Below, in pieces: positions 1 to 5,562 of a stretch of 6,915 nt of DNA (positions within the stretch are counted from its first letter, which is position 1; every line of letters starts with the position of its first letter). The translations under genes were made by a program, and so were the position numbers. The notes below the pieces were generated by a model. The model did not search any database. It worked only from the letters and a program-made list of their open reading frames with translations, and was not told the DNA's origin. This DNA is from Merdivivens faecigallinarum (GTDB lineage: Bacteria; Bacteroidota; Bacteroidia; Bacteroidales; UBA932), in contig JADILY010000126.1 in NCBI GenBank assembly GCA_017695055.1, positions 1-6,915 on the forward strand, in the 5' to 3' direction.

Positions 1-52
1 TGGCTATACTTCGCAGTTCCATTTCATGACAGATAAAGCAACATCTCGGGAG

Positions 53-82
53 AAAAATGACAGAGGTAAAAATGACAGAGGT
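53..82. repeat. 15-bp perfect tandem duplication (two copies)
   Basis: AAAAATGACAGAGGT occurs twice head to tail (53-67 and 68-82) with no mismatch. The unit is a multiple of three, so it would be neutral in a reading frame. One frame is open across it from base 2 to a stop at 176-178, but coding there is doubtful. The perfect identity suggests a recent slippage event. Confidence 0.9.
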
Positions 83-157
83 CATGATGAAAGAAGGAAA
101 ACCGTATTTTATCGGCAAATTTTCCACCCCATGTCCATTTTATTAAGTTTGATAGTG

Positions 158-278
158 TTGATAGTCAGTGAGTTGTAAAACTATGGGCTGGCTTTGGGTA
201 CCTCAGAAAGTACCCAAGCGCAGGATGGTTTTTAGTAAATTATTAATTATCAATGACTTATAAAAGCACAGGCTGGCT
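158..278. repeat. Two diverged copies of a 36-bp repeat, 85 bp apart
   Basis: Bases 158-193 and 243-278 align without gaps at about 26 of 36 positions. Both have the order TT-rich start, TCA.TGA.TT.TAAAA, then an identical GGCTGGCT (186-193 and 271-278). Copy one is followed by a perfect 8-bp inverted repeat, TTGGGTAC (194-201) / GTACCCAA (210-217), with an 8-base loop. Copy two is followed by a weaker CAGGT (281-285) / ACCTG (309-313) pair. These look like the first two modules of a longer degenerate array. Confidence 0.6.
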
Positions 279-410
279 ATCAGGTTCGTCCCGTTCTGAA
301 AAAAGTTTACCTGTCCTGAAAAGGTTGTAATTGCTTTATGGCTTTATGTCGTTGACGGCTTCCCCGTCAGTCATCCCGTCTGTCCACCCAGCCGGCGCAT
401 GATAATTTTG

Positions 411-511
411 AATATGTTGATAATCAAGTAATTAGTAAGGCGGATGCACATTTCGAAAGTTTAAAATAGCCGAAATGTGCACTTGAATTTTTAATATATT
501 GATATTCAACT
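411..511. repeat. Two copies of an AATATnTTGATAnTCAA motif, 82 bp apart
   Basis: Bases 411-429 and 493-511 share AATAT, TTGATA and TCAA with only a few substitutions. They resemble the TTGATA.TCA core at 158 and its diverged copy at 243. A perfect 11-bp inverted repeat lies between the two copies. I read them as further modules of the array that starts near 150. Confidence 0.55.
445..481. repeat. Perfect 11-bp inverted repeat (hairpin)
   Basis: TGCACATTTCG (445-455) and CGAAATGTGCA (471-481) are exact reverse complements around a 15-base A/T-rich spacer. A run of five T starts at 488, six bases beyond the stem, so a weak terminator role on the + strand is possible but not convincing. The arm sequence resembles the GCACTTTC arms of the hairpins at 557-686, which suggests a shared origin. 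Confidence 0.75.
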
Positions 512-546
512 TGTTACAAAATTATCTGCACCAGTACTTCCGCTAC

Positions 547-686
547 GTTCACTTAACCGGGAAAGTGAACCAAATTTTCACGAATCCCGGGCACTTTCCC
601 CTCGAAAATATTGATTCTACCGCAATTTTAGCTGTTCTTTCCGGGAAAGTGAACTAATTTGCCGCGAATTTGCGGCACTTTCCCCC
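547..686. repeat. Tandem pair of related hairpin repeats, 84-bp period
   Basis: Two 45-base units (557-601 and 641-685) match at about 36 of 45 positions. Each has a perfect GGGAAAGTG / CACTTTCCC inverted repeat with an identical 24-base spacer: arms 559-567 / 592-600, and 643-651 / 676-684. The second unit has an inner GCCGC / GCGGC stem (661-665 / 672-676), while the first can pair CCGGG (557-561) with CCCGG (586-590). The first unit's left arm also pairs with an upstream GTTCACTT (547-554 / 563-570), giving an alternative fold. No T-run follows either stem, so simple terminators are unlikely. A REP-like or MITE-like repeat, a structured RNA or a protein-binding array are the alternatives. 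Confidence 0.8.
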
Positions 687-792
687 GATAAGTTTGTGCC
701 TATCACCATCTAAGATTGATAAGACGACATGGACTTCTGCATATATTTTCCTCGGACTGCCAGCGGCAGAAATACGGTTCATGCTTTCCCAG

Positions 793-854
793 GCTCTCGG
801 CTCCTCCTGAAACAGGAAACAGGAAATGCAAATAAATTTGCATTGCTCTCGGCT
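793..854. repeat. 10-bp direct repeat flanking the rarA promoter palindrome
   Basis: GCTCTCGGCT occurs exactly at 793-802 and 845-854, with a 52-base offset. The second copy fills part of the spacer between the -33 and -7 boxes. Between the copies lie a tandem 7-base duplication (AACAGGA at 811-817 and 818-824) and a small inverted repeat (TCCTG 805-809 / CAGGA 813-817). The layout could reflect regulator sites or local slippage duplication. Confidence 0.6.
825..844. promoter_or_regulatory. Candidate operator: 9+9 bp palindrome over the -33 box
   Basis: AATGCAAAT (825-833) and ATTTGCATT (836-844) are perfect reverse complements separated by two bases. The right arm contains the TTTG that serves as the -33 box of the predicted rarA promoter. 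A dimeric repressor bound here would block RNA polymerase. The palindrome is directly visible; its role as an operator is inferred, and I do not recognise it as the site of a known regulator. Confidence 0.5.
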
Positions 855-868
855 TCTGATTATCTTTG
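837..868 (+). promoter_or_regulatory. Bacteroides-type promoter for rarA
   Basis: TTTG (837-840), a 20-base spacer and TATCTTTG (861-868) match the Bacteroidetes primary sigma-factor consensus (TTTG, 19-21 bases, TAnnTTTG) at every defined position. Transcription would begin at roughly 874-877, leaving a leader of about 70 bases before the rarA start at 944. It is the only full match I found upstream of rarA, and it probably also drives the protease gene 21 bases after rarA. Confidence 0.8.
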
Positions 869-884
869 TAAGATTTACTGTGAG

Positions 885-930
885 CTACGAGCAGTAGTTA
901 CTACGAGCCAAGAGTAAAACTTACTAGTAA
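885..930. promoter_or_regulatory. Leader repeats: direct CTACGAGC pair and TTACTAGTAA palindrome
   Basis: The predicted rarA leader holds CTACGAGC twice (885-892 and 901-908), a short GTAG (894-897) / CTAC (901-904) inverted repeat, and a perfect 10-base palindrome TTACTAGTAA (921-930) ending 13 bases before the start codon. These could form weak RNA structure or bind a protein, or they could simply be slippage-derived sequence. No function is established. Confidence 0.35.
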
Positions 931-943
931 TACTGAAGTCAGG

Positions 944-2218
944 ATGTTGATACCTCTTCCGGAAAGGATGCGGCCGTCGTCATTGGACGATTATGTAGGC
1001 CAGAAACATTTGGTAGGCAAAGGTTCCGTGCTAAGAAACATGATAGAGAGCGGAAACCTTTCGTCTTTCATACTCTGGGGCCCTCCCGGAGTAGGGAAAA
1101 CCACTCTCGCCCGCATTGTAGCCTCCTCCCTGGAAAGGGAGTTCCATACGCTGTCGGCGATAAGTTCGGGGGTCAAGGACGTCAGGGAAGTAATCGAGCG
1201 GGCAAAATCGGGTGCGATGTTCTCGAAAGGCTCTCCGATACTTTTCATTGACGAAGTCCACCGTTTCAACAAAGCCCAGCAGGACGCATTGCTCGGAGCG
1301 GTCGAAAGCGGGACGATTGTCCTGATAGGAGCCACGACCGAAAACCCTTCTTTCGAAGTCATATCCCCCCTCCTTTCGAGGTGCCAGGTCTTCGTACTCA
1401 AATCGCTCGACCCAGAGGATCTCGACATCCTCCTGTCCAAGGCGTTGGAAAAGGACGAATACCTCAAGACACGCGACATCACCGTCAAGGAGAAGGAAGC
1501 CCTTTTCCGTTTTGCCGGAGGGGATGCGCGCAAACTGCTCAACATCCTTGAAATCACTGTCGGCACCTTCCCTCCGGACGGCCCTGTCGTAATCGACAAC
1601 AAGGTCGTACAGGACAGCCTGCAGGAAAACATCGCGCTCTACGACAAAAACGGGGAAATGCACTATGACATCATTTCCGCGTTCATAAAAAGCGTGCGAG
1701 GTTCCGACCCCAACGGGGCAGTCTACTGGATGGCCCGCATGCTCGACGGCGGCGAAGACCCACTGTTCATCGCACGCAGGCTTGCCATCCTCGCTTCTGA
1801 GGACATAGGCCTGGCCAATCCGAATGCGATGCTGCTCGCATCGGCCTGTTTCGATACCGTACACCGGATAGGCATGCCTGAAGCAAGGATTCCTTTGTCC
1901 GAGACCGCGATATACCTTGCGACTTCCCCGAAGAGCAACAGTGCCTATATGGCGATAGATGCAGCCATGCAGGCCGCCAAGGAAACGAAGGATGCCCCTG
2001 TCCCGCTCCATCTGAGAAACGCTCCGACAAAACTCATGAAGGAACTCGGGTATCATGACGGCTACAAGTACGCCCATGACTACGAAGGCAATTTCGTACA
2101 GCAGGAATTCCTTCCGGAAAAAATGTCCGGGACAAGGTTTTACGACCCCGGCAGGAACCGGAAGGAAGAGGAAATCCGCAGAAGGCTTTCCGAAGAATGG
2201 GAAAAATACGGATATTAG
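944..2218 (+). CDS. rarA: Replication-associated recombination protein A (RarA/MgsA), AAA+ ATPase
   Basis: This is a 424-residue cytoplasmic clamp-loader-like AAA+ ATPase of the RarA/MgsA/WRNIP1 family, which acts at stalled replication forks and single-strand gaps. Visible motifs are Walker A GPPGVGKT (46-53), Walker B ILFIDEVHRF (99-108, acidic pair D103-E104), sensor 1 GATTENPSFE (129-138), a likely arginine finger R146 in LLSRCQ, and sensor 2 GGDARK (192-197, R196). The C-terminal tetramerisation region (about 255-420) has the family signature GSDPNGAVYWMARML followed by ASEDIGLANP. The ATG at 944 is preferred because it gives the usual short N-terminal lead before ERMRP; the internal Met9 would cut into that block. 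The length is normal and all motifs look intact. There is no strong Shine-Dalgarno sequence, as usual in Bacteroidetes. It lies about 75 bases below a consensus promoter and is probably cotranscribed with the protease gene 21 bases downstream. Confidence 0.96.
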   Translation: MLIPLPERMRPSSLDDYVGQKHLVGKGSVLRNMIESGNLSSFILWGPPGVGKTTLARIVASSLEREFHTLSAISSGVKDVREVIERAKSGAMFSKGSPILFIDEVHRFNKAQQDALLGAVESGTIVLIGATTENPSFEVISPLLSRCQVFVLKSLDPEDLDILLSKALEKDEYLKTRDITVKEKEALFRFAGGDARKLLNILEITVGTFPPDGPVVIDNKVVQDSLQENIALYDKNGEMHYDIISAFIKSVRGSDPNGAVYWMARMLDGGEDPLFIARRLAILASEDIGLANPNAMLLASACFDTVHRIGMPEARIPLSETAIYLATSPKSNSAYMAIDAAMQAAKETKDAPVPLHLRNAPTKLMKELGYHDGYKYAHDYEGNFVQQEFLPEKMSGTRFYDPGRNRKEEEIRRRLSEEWEKYGY

Positions 2219-2239
2219 TGTTTTTAATTTTTATATTTT

Positions 2240-5200
2240 ATGAGATTCTTAAAAATCACTTTAGCAACGATGCTTGCGGCGTTCTCGTTAAACGCCACGG
2301 CGCAGGAAAGTCCCCTCTGGACCCGTTATCCTGCCATTTCCCCGGACGGGAAGAGCATAGCCTTTTCCTACAAGGGGGATATTTACAAAGTATCCGCAGA
2401 CGGCGGAACGGCACAGCAGCTCACCACCAATGAAGCCCACGATTATGCCCCTGTCTGGTCTCCTGACGGAAAGACTATCGCATTCGCCTCGGACAGGTAC
2501 GGCAATTTCGACATTTTCACGATGCCGGCGGACGGCGGAGAGCCGACAAGGCTGACATATTGGTCGAGGGCCGAGGAACCGCTCGCATTCAGCAATGACG
2601 GAAAGACACTTTACATAGAGACTTCCATCATGGTGGACAAGGATTTCTCCCAAAGCCCCGAAGGCGGTTTCCAGCAGGTTTACGCAATCCCTGTCACAGG
2701 GGGCCGTCCGGAACTGTTTTCATCCGTCTGCATGGAAAGCATATCCTTCAACTCCACGGGAGACAAACTCCTTTATCAGGATTTGAAAGGATATGAGGAC
2801 AACTGGCGCAAGCACCATACTTCATCCGTCACCAGGGACATCTGGCTGTATGAGCCGGCGACCGGAAAACACACTAAGGTTTCCGACTTCAACGGAGAGG
2901 ACATGGATGCCGTATTCGTTCCGGGAAATGACGATGAATATTATTTCCTGACGGAAAAGAGCGGTTCTTTCAATATATGGAAACATTCGCTTTCGACAGG
3001 GAAGGACACCCAGATAACAAAACACGACACTCATCCGGTAAGGTTCCTTTCGGTTGCCTCCGACGGAACGATGGCATATTTTTATGACGGAGAAATATAC
3101 ACGGTAAAAGAAGGTTCCGAGCCTGTAAAGGTAGCCATCGAAATACGCTCCGACCGCACCGAACCGGATTATATAGTACAATACCGTTCTTCAGGCGTGT
3201 CGTCAATGGCAGTATCGCCGAGCGGCAAGGAAGTGGCCTTCATCATGAGAGGCGATGTATATGTGGCTTCGACCGAATACGGGACTACCGTAAGGATTAC
3301 CGATACCCCGGAACAGGAGCGCGACATCGATTTCGCTCCTGACGGAAGAAGCATAGTATATTCTTCCGAGAGGAACGGCTGCTGGAACGTATACATGTCC
3401 GAAATCGTCAATAAGGACGAAACCATGTTCACATACGCTACAGAAATAAAGGAAAAACCAGTGACTGAAGGTAACGTGGCCCGTTTCCAGCCTTCCTTCT
3501 CCCCTGACGGCAAGGAAGTGGCCTTCCTTGAAGCGAGGACTACTCTCCGGGTAATCGACCTCAAGAGCGGGAAGATGCGTACGATTCTCGACGGAAACTA
3601 CAATTATTCGTATTCCGACGGCGACCAGTGGTATCAATGGTCTCCTGACGGAAAATGGTTCGCTGTCAATTTCTTCGAAAAGGGCGGCTGGAATTATGTC
3701 GACCTCGGCCTCGTGAAGGCTGACGGAAGCGGGGAACTCCACAACCTCACTGAAAGCGGTTATTCCGACAGCGGCGCGCATTTCGTACTGGACGGCAACG
3801 CAATCCTCTGGTATACCGACAAGAACGGTTACCGCAGCCACGGAAGCTGGGGCGCCTATACCGACATCTACATCATGTTCTTCAACAAAGAGTCATACGA
3901 CTCGTTCATGAGGGACAAGGAAGAAGGCGAAGTATACGCAATGATGCAGGAGGCTTCCAAGAAAAACAAGAAAGATGACAAGAAGGACAAGGACTCTACC
4001 AAGGCCGCCCTTCCTGAAATCGAATACGAATTCGACAATATCGAGGACAGGATGGTAAGGCTTACAGTCAATTCGGCCACTTACGGCGACTGCTACCTTA
4101 ACAACGACGGTTCGAAACTGTATTATCTTGCCGCTTTCGAAGGCGGATACGACCTCTGGACCCGCGACCTCAAGGAAGGCGACACCCGTCTGGTTGCCAA
4201 ACTGAACGCCTACAGCGGGATGTTCGATACCGACGAGACCGGGAACAAGGTATACATACTTTCGATGGGACGCATAAGTTCTCTCGACTTGAACAGCGGC
4301 TCGATGAAACCTGTCGGGATAAACGCAGAGTTCAATTACCGTCCTGCACTGGAAAGGGAGTATATCTTCAACCACGCATGGCAGCAGGTAGTCGACAAGT
4401 TCTACGACCCTGAAATACATGGAATCGACTGGGAGATGTACAAGGACGCATATTCGAGGTTCCTGCCGTACATCAACAACAACTTCGATTTTTCAGAGAT
4501 GCTCAGCGAACTTCTCGGAGAACTCAATGCTTCGCACACCGGTTCAAGATACTATGCTTACGGCGGCGGTGACGCAACTGCCGTATTCGGCATATTCTTC
4601 GACAACGGTTATGGGGGTGACGGACTCATGGTTGCAGAGGTCATCGAAGACAATCCTATGATTTCTTCCGACTCGAAGATAAAACCGGGAGTGATAATAG
4701 AGAAAATCGACGGCAATCCGATAAAGGCCGGTGAGGATTATTTCAGGTTCCTTAACCACAAGGCCGGCAAGAATGTGGTTCTTTCGCTCCGCAAGGGCGG
4801 CAAGACCTGGGAGGAAGTCGTAAAGCCTATTACCTACGGTGTCCAGAATGCCCTTCTCTATGACCGTTGGGTAAAACAGCGCGAACATCTCGTGGATTCG
4901 CTTTCAGGCGGACGTGTAGGCTATGTGCATGTACAGGGTATGGACAGCCCGAGCTTCAGGGAAGTGTTCTCCAAGGCGCTCGGCAAATACCGCAATTGCG
5001 ACGCCCTCATAGTGGATACCCGTTTCAACGGCGGCGGATGGCTGCATGACGACCTCGCTACCTTCCTTAACGGAAAACACTATGCGGACATGACTCCGAG
5101 AGGACAGTACATAGGTTCCGAGCCTCTTAACAAGTGGTACAAACCATCATGCGTGATTGTAGGCGAAGGAAACTATTCCGACGCACACGGGTTCCCATTC

Positions 5201-5479
5201 GCATACAGGGCCCTCGGCATCGGAAAAATCATCGGCATGCCTGTCCCTGGTACTATGACCGCCGTATGGTGGGAAAGCCAGATTGACCCTACCCTTATCT
5301 TCGGAATCCCGCAGATAGGAATGAGGGACAATGACGGAAACTATCAGGAAAACAAACAGCTCGAACCGGACATTATGGTCAACAATGACCCTGAAAGCAT
5401 GGTCGACGGGCGCGACCTTCAGATTGAAGCCGCCGTCAAAGAGATGCTGAAGGAAATAGAAGCCGCAAAGGCGGAATAA
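2240..5479 (+). CDS. Exported tricorn-type S41 protease with N-terminal beta-propellers
   Basis: This 1079-residue protein is close in length to archaeal tricorn protease (about 1070). It begins with a signal peptide (1 to about 21, hydrophobic core then ATA), so it is probably periplasmic, unlike cytosolic archaeal tricorn. Residues 25-690 hold PD40/TolB-like blades with repeated SPDGK-type motifs (near 34, 74, 117, 326, 367, 421, 468 and 622), suggesting two propellers. A lysine- and aspartate-rich stretch (574-588) interrupts the second. Residues 703-770 form the helical lead-in to the catalytic core, 785-865 a PDZ domain, and 875-1060 the S41 core with DTRFNGGG (926-933). The tricorn tetrad appears complete: S765-H766, nucleophile S980 followed by D981, and E1037. 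Spacing is close to tricorn S745, H746, S965 and E1023. The likely role is degradation of peptides in the envelope; substrates are unknown. It starts 21 bases after rarA in a nearly pure A/T gap, with no promoter or terminator visible between them. Confidence 0.93.
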   Translation: MRFLKITLATMLAAFSLNATAQESPLWTRYPAISPDGKSIAFSYKGDIYKVSADGGTAQQLTTNEAHDYAPVWSPDGKTIAFASDRYGNFDIFTMPADGGEPTRLTYWSRAEEPLAFSNDGKTLYIETSIMVDKDFSQSPEGGFQQVYAIPVTGGRPELFSSVCMESISFNSTGDKLLYQDLKGYEDNWRKHHTSSVTRDIWLYEPATGKHTKVSDFNGEDMDAVFVPGNDDEYYFLTEKSGSFNIWKHSLSTGKDTQITKHDTHPVRFLSVASDGTMAYFYDGEIYTVKEGSEPVKVAIEIRSDRTEPDYIVQYRSSGVSSMAVSPSGKEVAFIMRGDVYVASTEYGTTVRITDTPEQERDIDFAPDGRSIVYSSERNGCWNVYMSEIVNKDETMFTYATEIKEKPVTEGNVARFQPSFSPDGKEVAFLEARTTLRVIDLKSGKMRTILDGNYNYSYSDGDQWYQWSPDGKWFAVNFFEKGGWNYVDLGLVKADGSGELHNLTESGYSDSGAHFVLDGNAILWYTDKNGYRSHGSWGAYTDIYIMFFNKESYDSFMRDKEEGEVYAMMQEASKKNKKDDKKDKDSTKAALPEIEYEFDNIEDRMVRLTVNSATYGDCYLNNDGSKLYYLAAFEGGYDLWTRDLKEGDTRLVAKLNAYSGMFDTDETGNKVYILSMGRISSLDLNSGSMKPVGINAEFNYRPALEREYIFNHAWQQVVDKFYDPEIHGIDWEMYKDAYSRFLPYINNNFDFSEMLSELLGELNASHTGSRYYAYGGGDATAVFGIFFDNGYGGDGLMVAEVIEDNPMISSDSKIKPGVIIEKIDGNPIKAGEDYFRFLNHKAGKNVVLSLRKGGKTWEEVVKPITYGVQNALLYDRWVKQREHLVDSLSGGRVGYVHVQGMDSPSFREVFSKALGKYRNCDALIVDTRFNGGGWLHDDLATFLNGKHYADMTPRGQYIGSEPLNKWYKPSCVIVGEGNYSDAHGFPFAYRALGIGKIIGMPVPGTMTAVWWESQIDPTLIFGIPQIGMRDNDGNYQENKQLEPDIMVNNDPESMVDGRDLQIEAAVKEMLKEIEAAKAE

Positions 5480-5508
5480 TTTTCCGGCTTTTCTAACAGT
5501 ATTCGATG

Positions 5509-5548
5509 CGGGGGAACAGTTTTTGCATGTGCTGTTCCCCCGTTTTTT
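5509..5548 (+). terminator. Intrinsic terminator after the protease gene
   Basis: CGGGGGAACAG (5509-5519) and CTGTTCCCCCG (5532-5542) form a perfect 11-bp G/C-rich stem with a 12-base loop, followed at once by six T (5543-5548). No T-run lies on the other side, so it acts on + strand transcripts. It should end the rarA-protease transcript. The next gene begins only 14 bases after the T-run, so it could also limit read-through into the transporter gene. Confidence 0.93.
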
Positions 5549-5562
5549 ATCAATCATGAACA

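Larger units (their letters stand above)
1..943. other. Long non-coding upstream region, repeat-rich
   Basis: I see no convincing gene in these 943 bases. Most of it is A/T-rich and crowded with stops, with a G/C-rich patch at about 353-396. That patch holds a small inverted repeat (TGACGG 353-358 / CCGTCA 364-369) and a near-perfect 12-base tandem repeat (363-372 CCCGTCAGTC, 375-384 CCCGTCTGTC). The rest contains a 15-base tandem duplication, a degenerate hairpin array (about 150-690) and the rarA control region (about 790-943), listed separately. No tRNA, rRNA or riboswitch was recognised. Confidence 0.7.

Noticed and set aside
445..492. Hairpin followed by T5 as an intrinsic terminator
   Set aside because: The stem is A/T-containing with a 15-base loop, and the T-run starts six bases away. 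It fits the repeat family better than a terminator.
150..690. CRISPR array or integron attC array
   Set aside because: The repeats are diverged, unevenly spaced and hairpin-bearing rather than identical with unique spacers. There are no cas genes, integrase or cassette genes, and no attC core sites were seen.
693..718. Second promoter: TTTG 693-696 with TAAGATTG 711-718
   Set aside because: The spacer is only 14 bases and the -7 box has a mismatch, whereas the site at 837-868 is a full match.
729..917. 62-codon open frame on the + strand ahead of rarA
   Set aside because: It spans the consensus promoter, the palindrome and the direct repeats. The predicted transcript begins inside it, and the peptide resembles no family I know. 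It is most likely a chance frame through regulatory sequence.
1031..2077. 348-codon open frame on the - strand
   Set aside because: It lies wholly antisense to rarA, which has all its family motifs. It is a by-product of rarA codon usage and resembles nothing.
3203..3841. 212-codon open frame on the - strand
   Set aside because: It is antisense to the protease propeller region, with low-complexity content and no recognisable domain.
5296..5303. TATCTTCG inside the protease gene as a MATE promoter -7 box
   Set aside because: It has one mismatch to TAnnTTTG and no TTTG at the right distance upstream, so it is indistinguishable from chance coding sequence.
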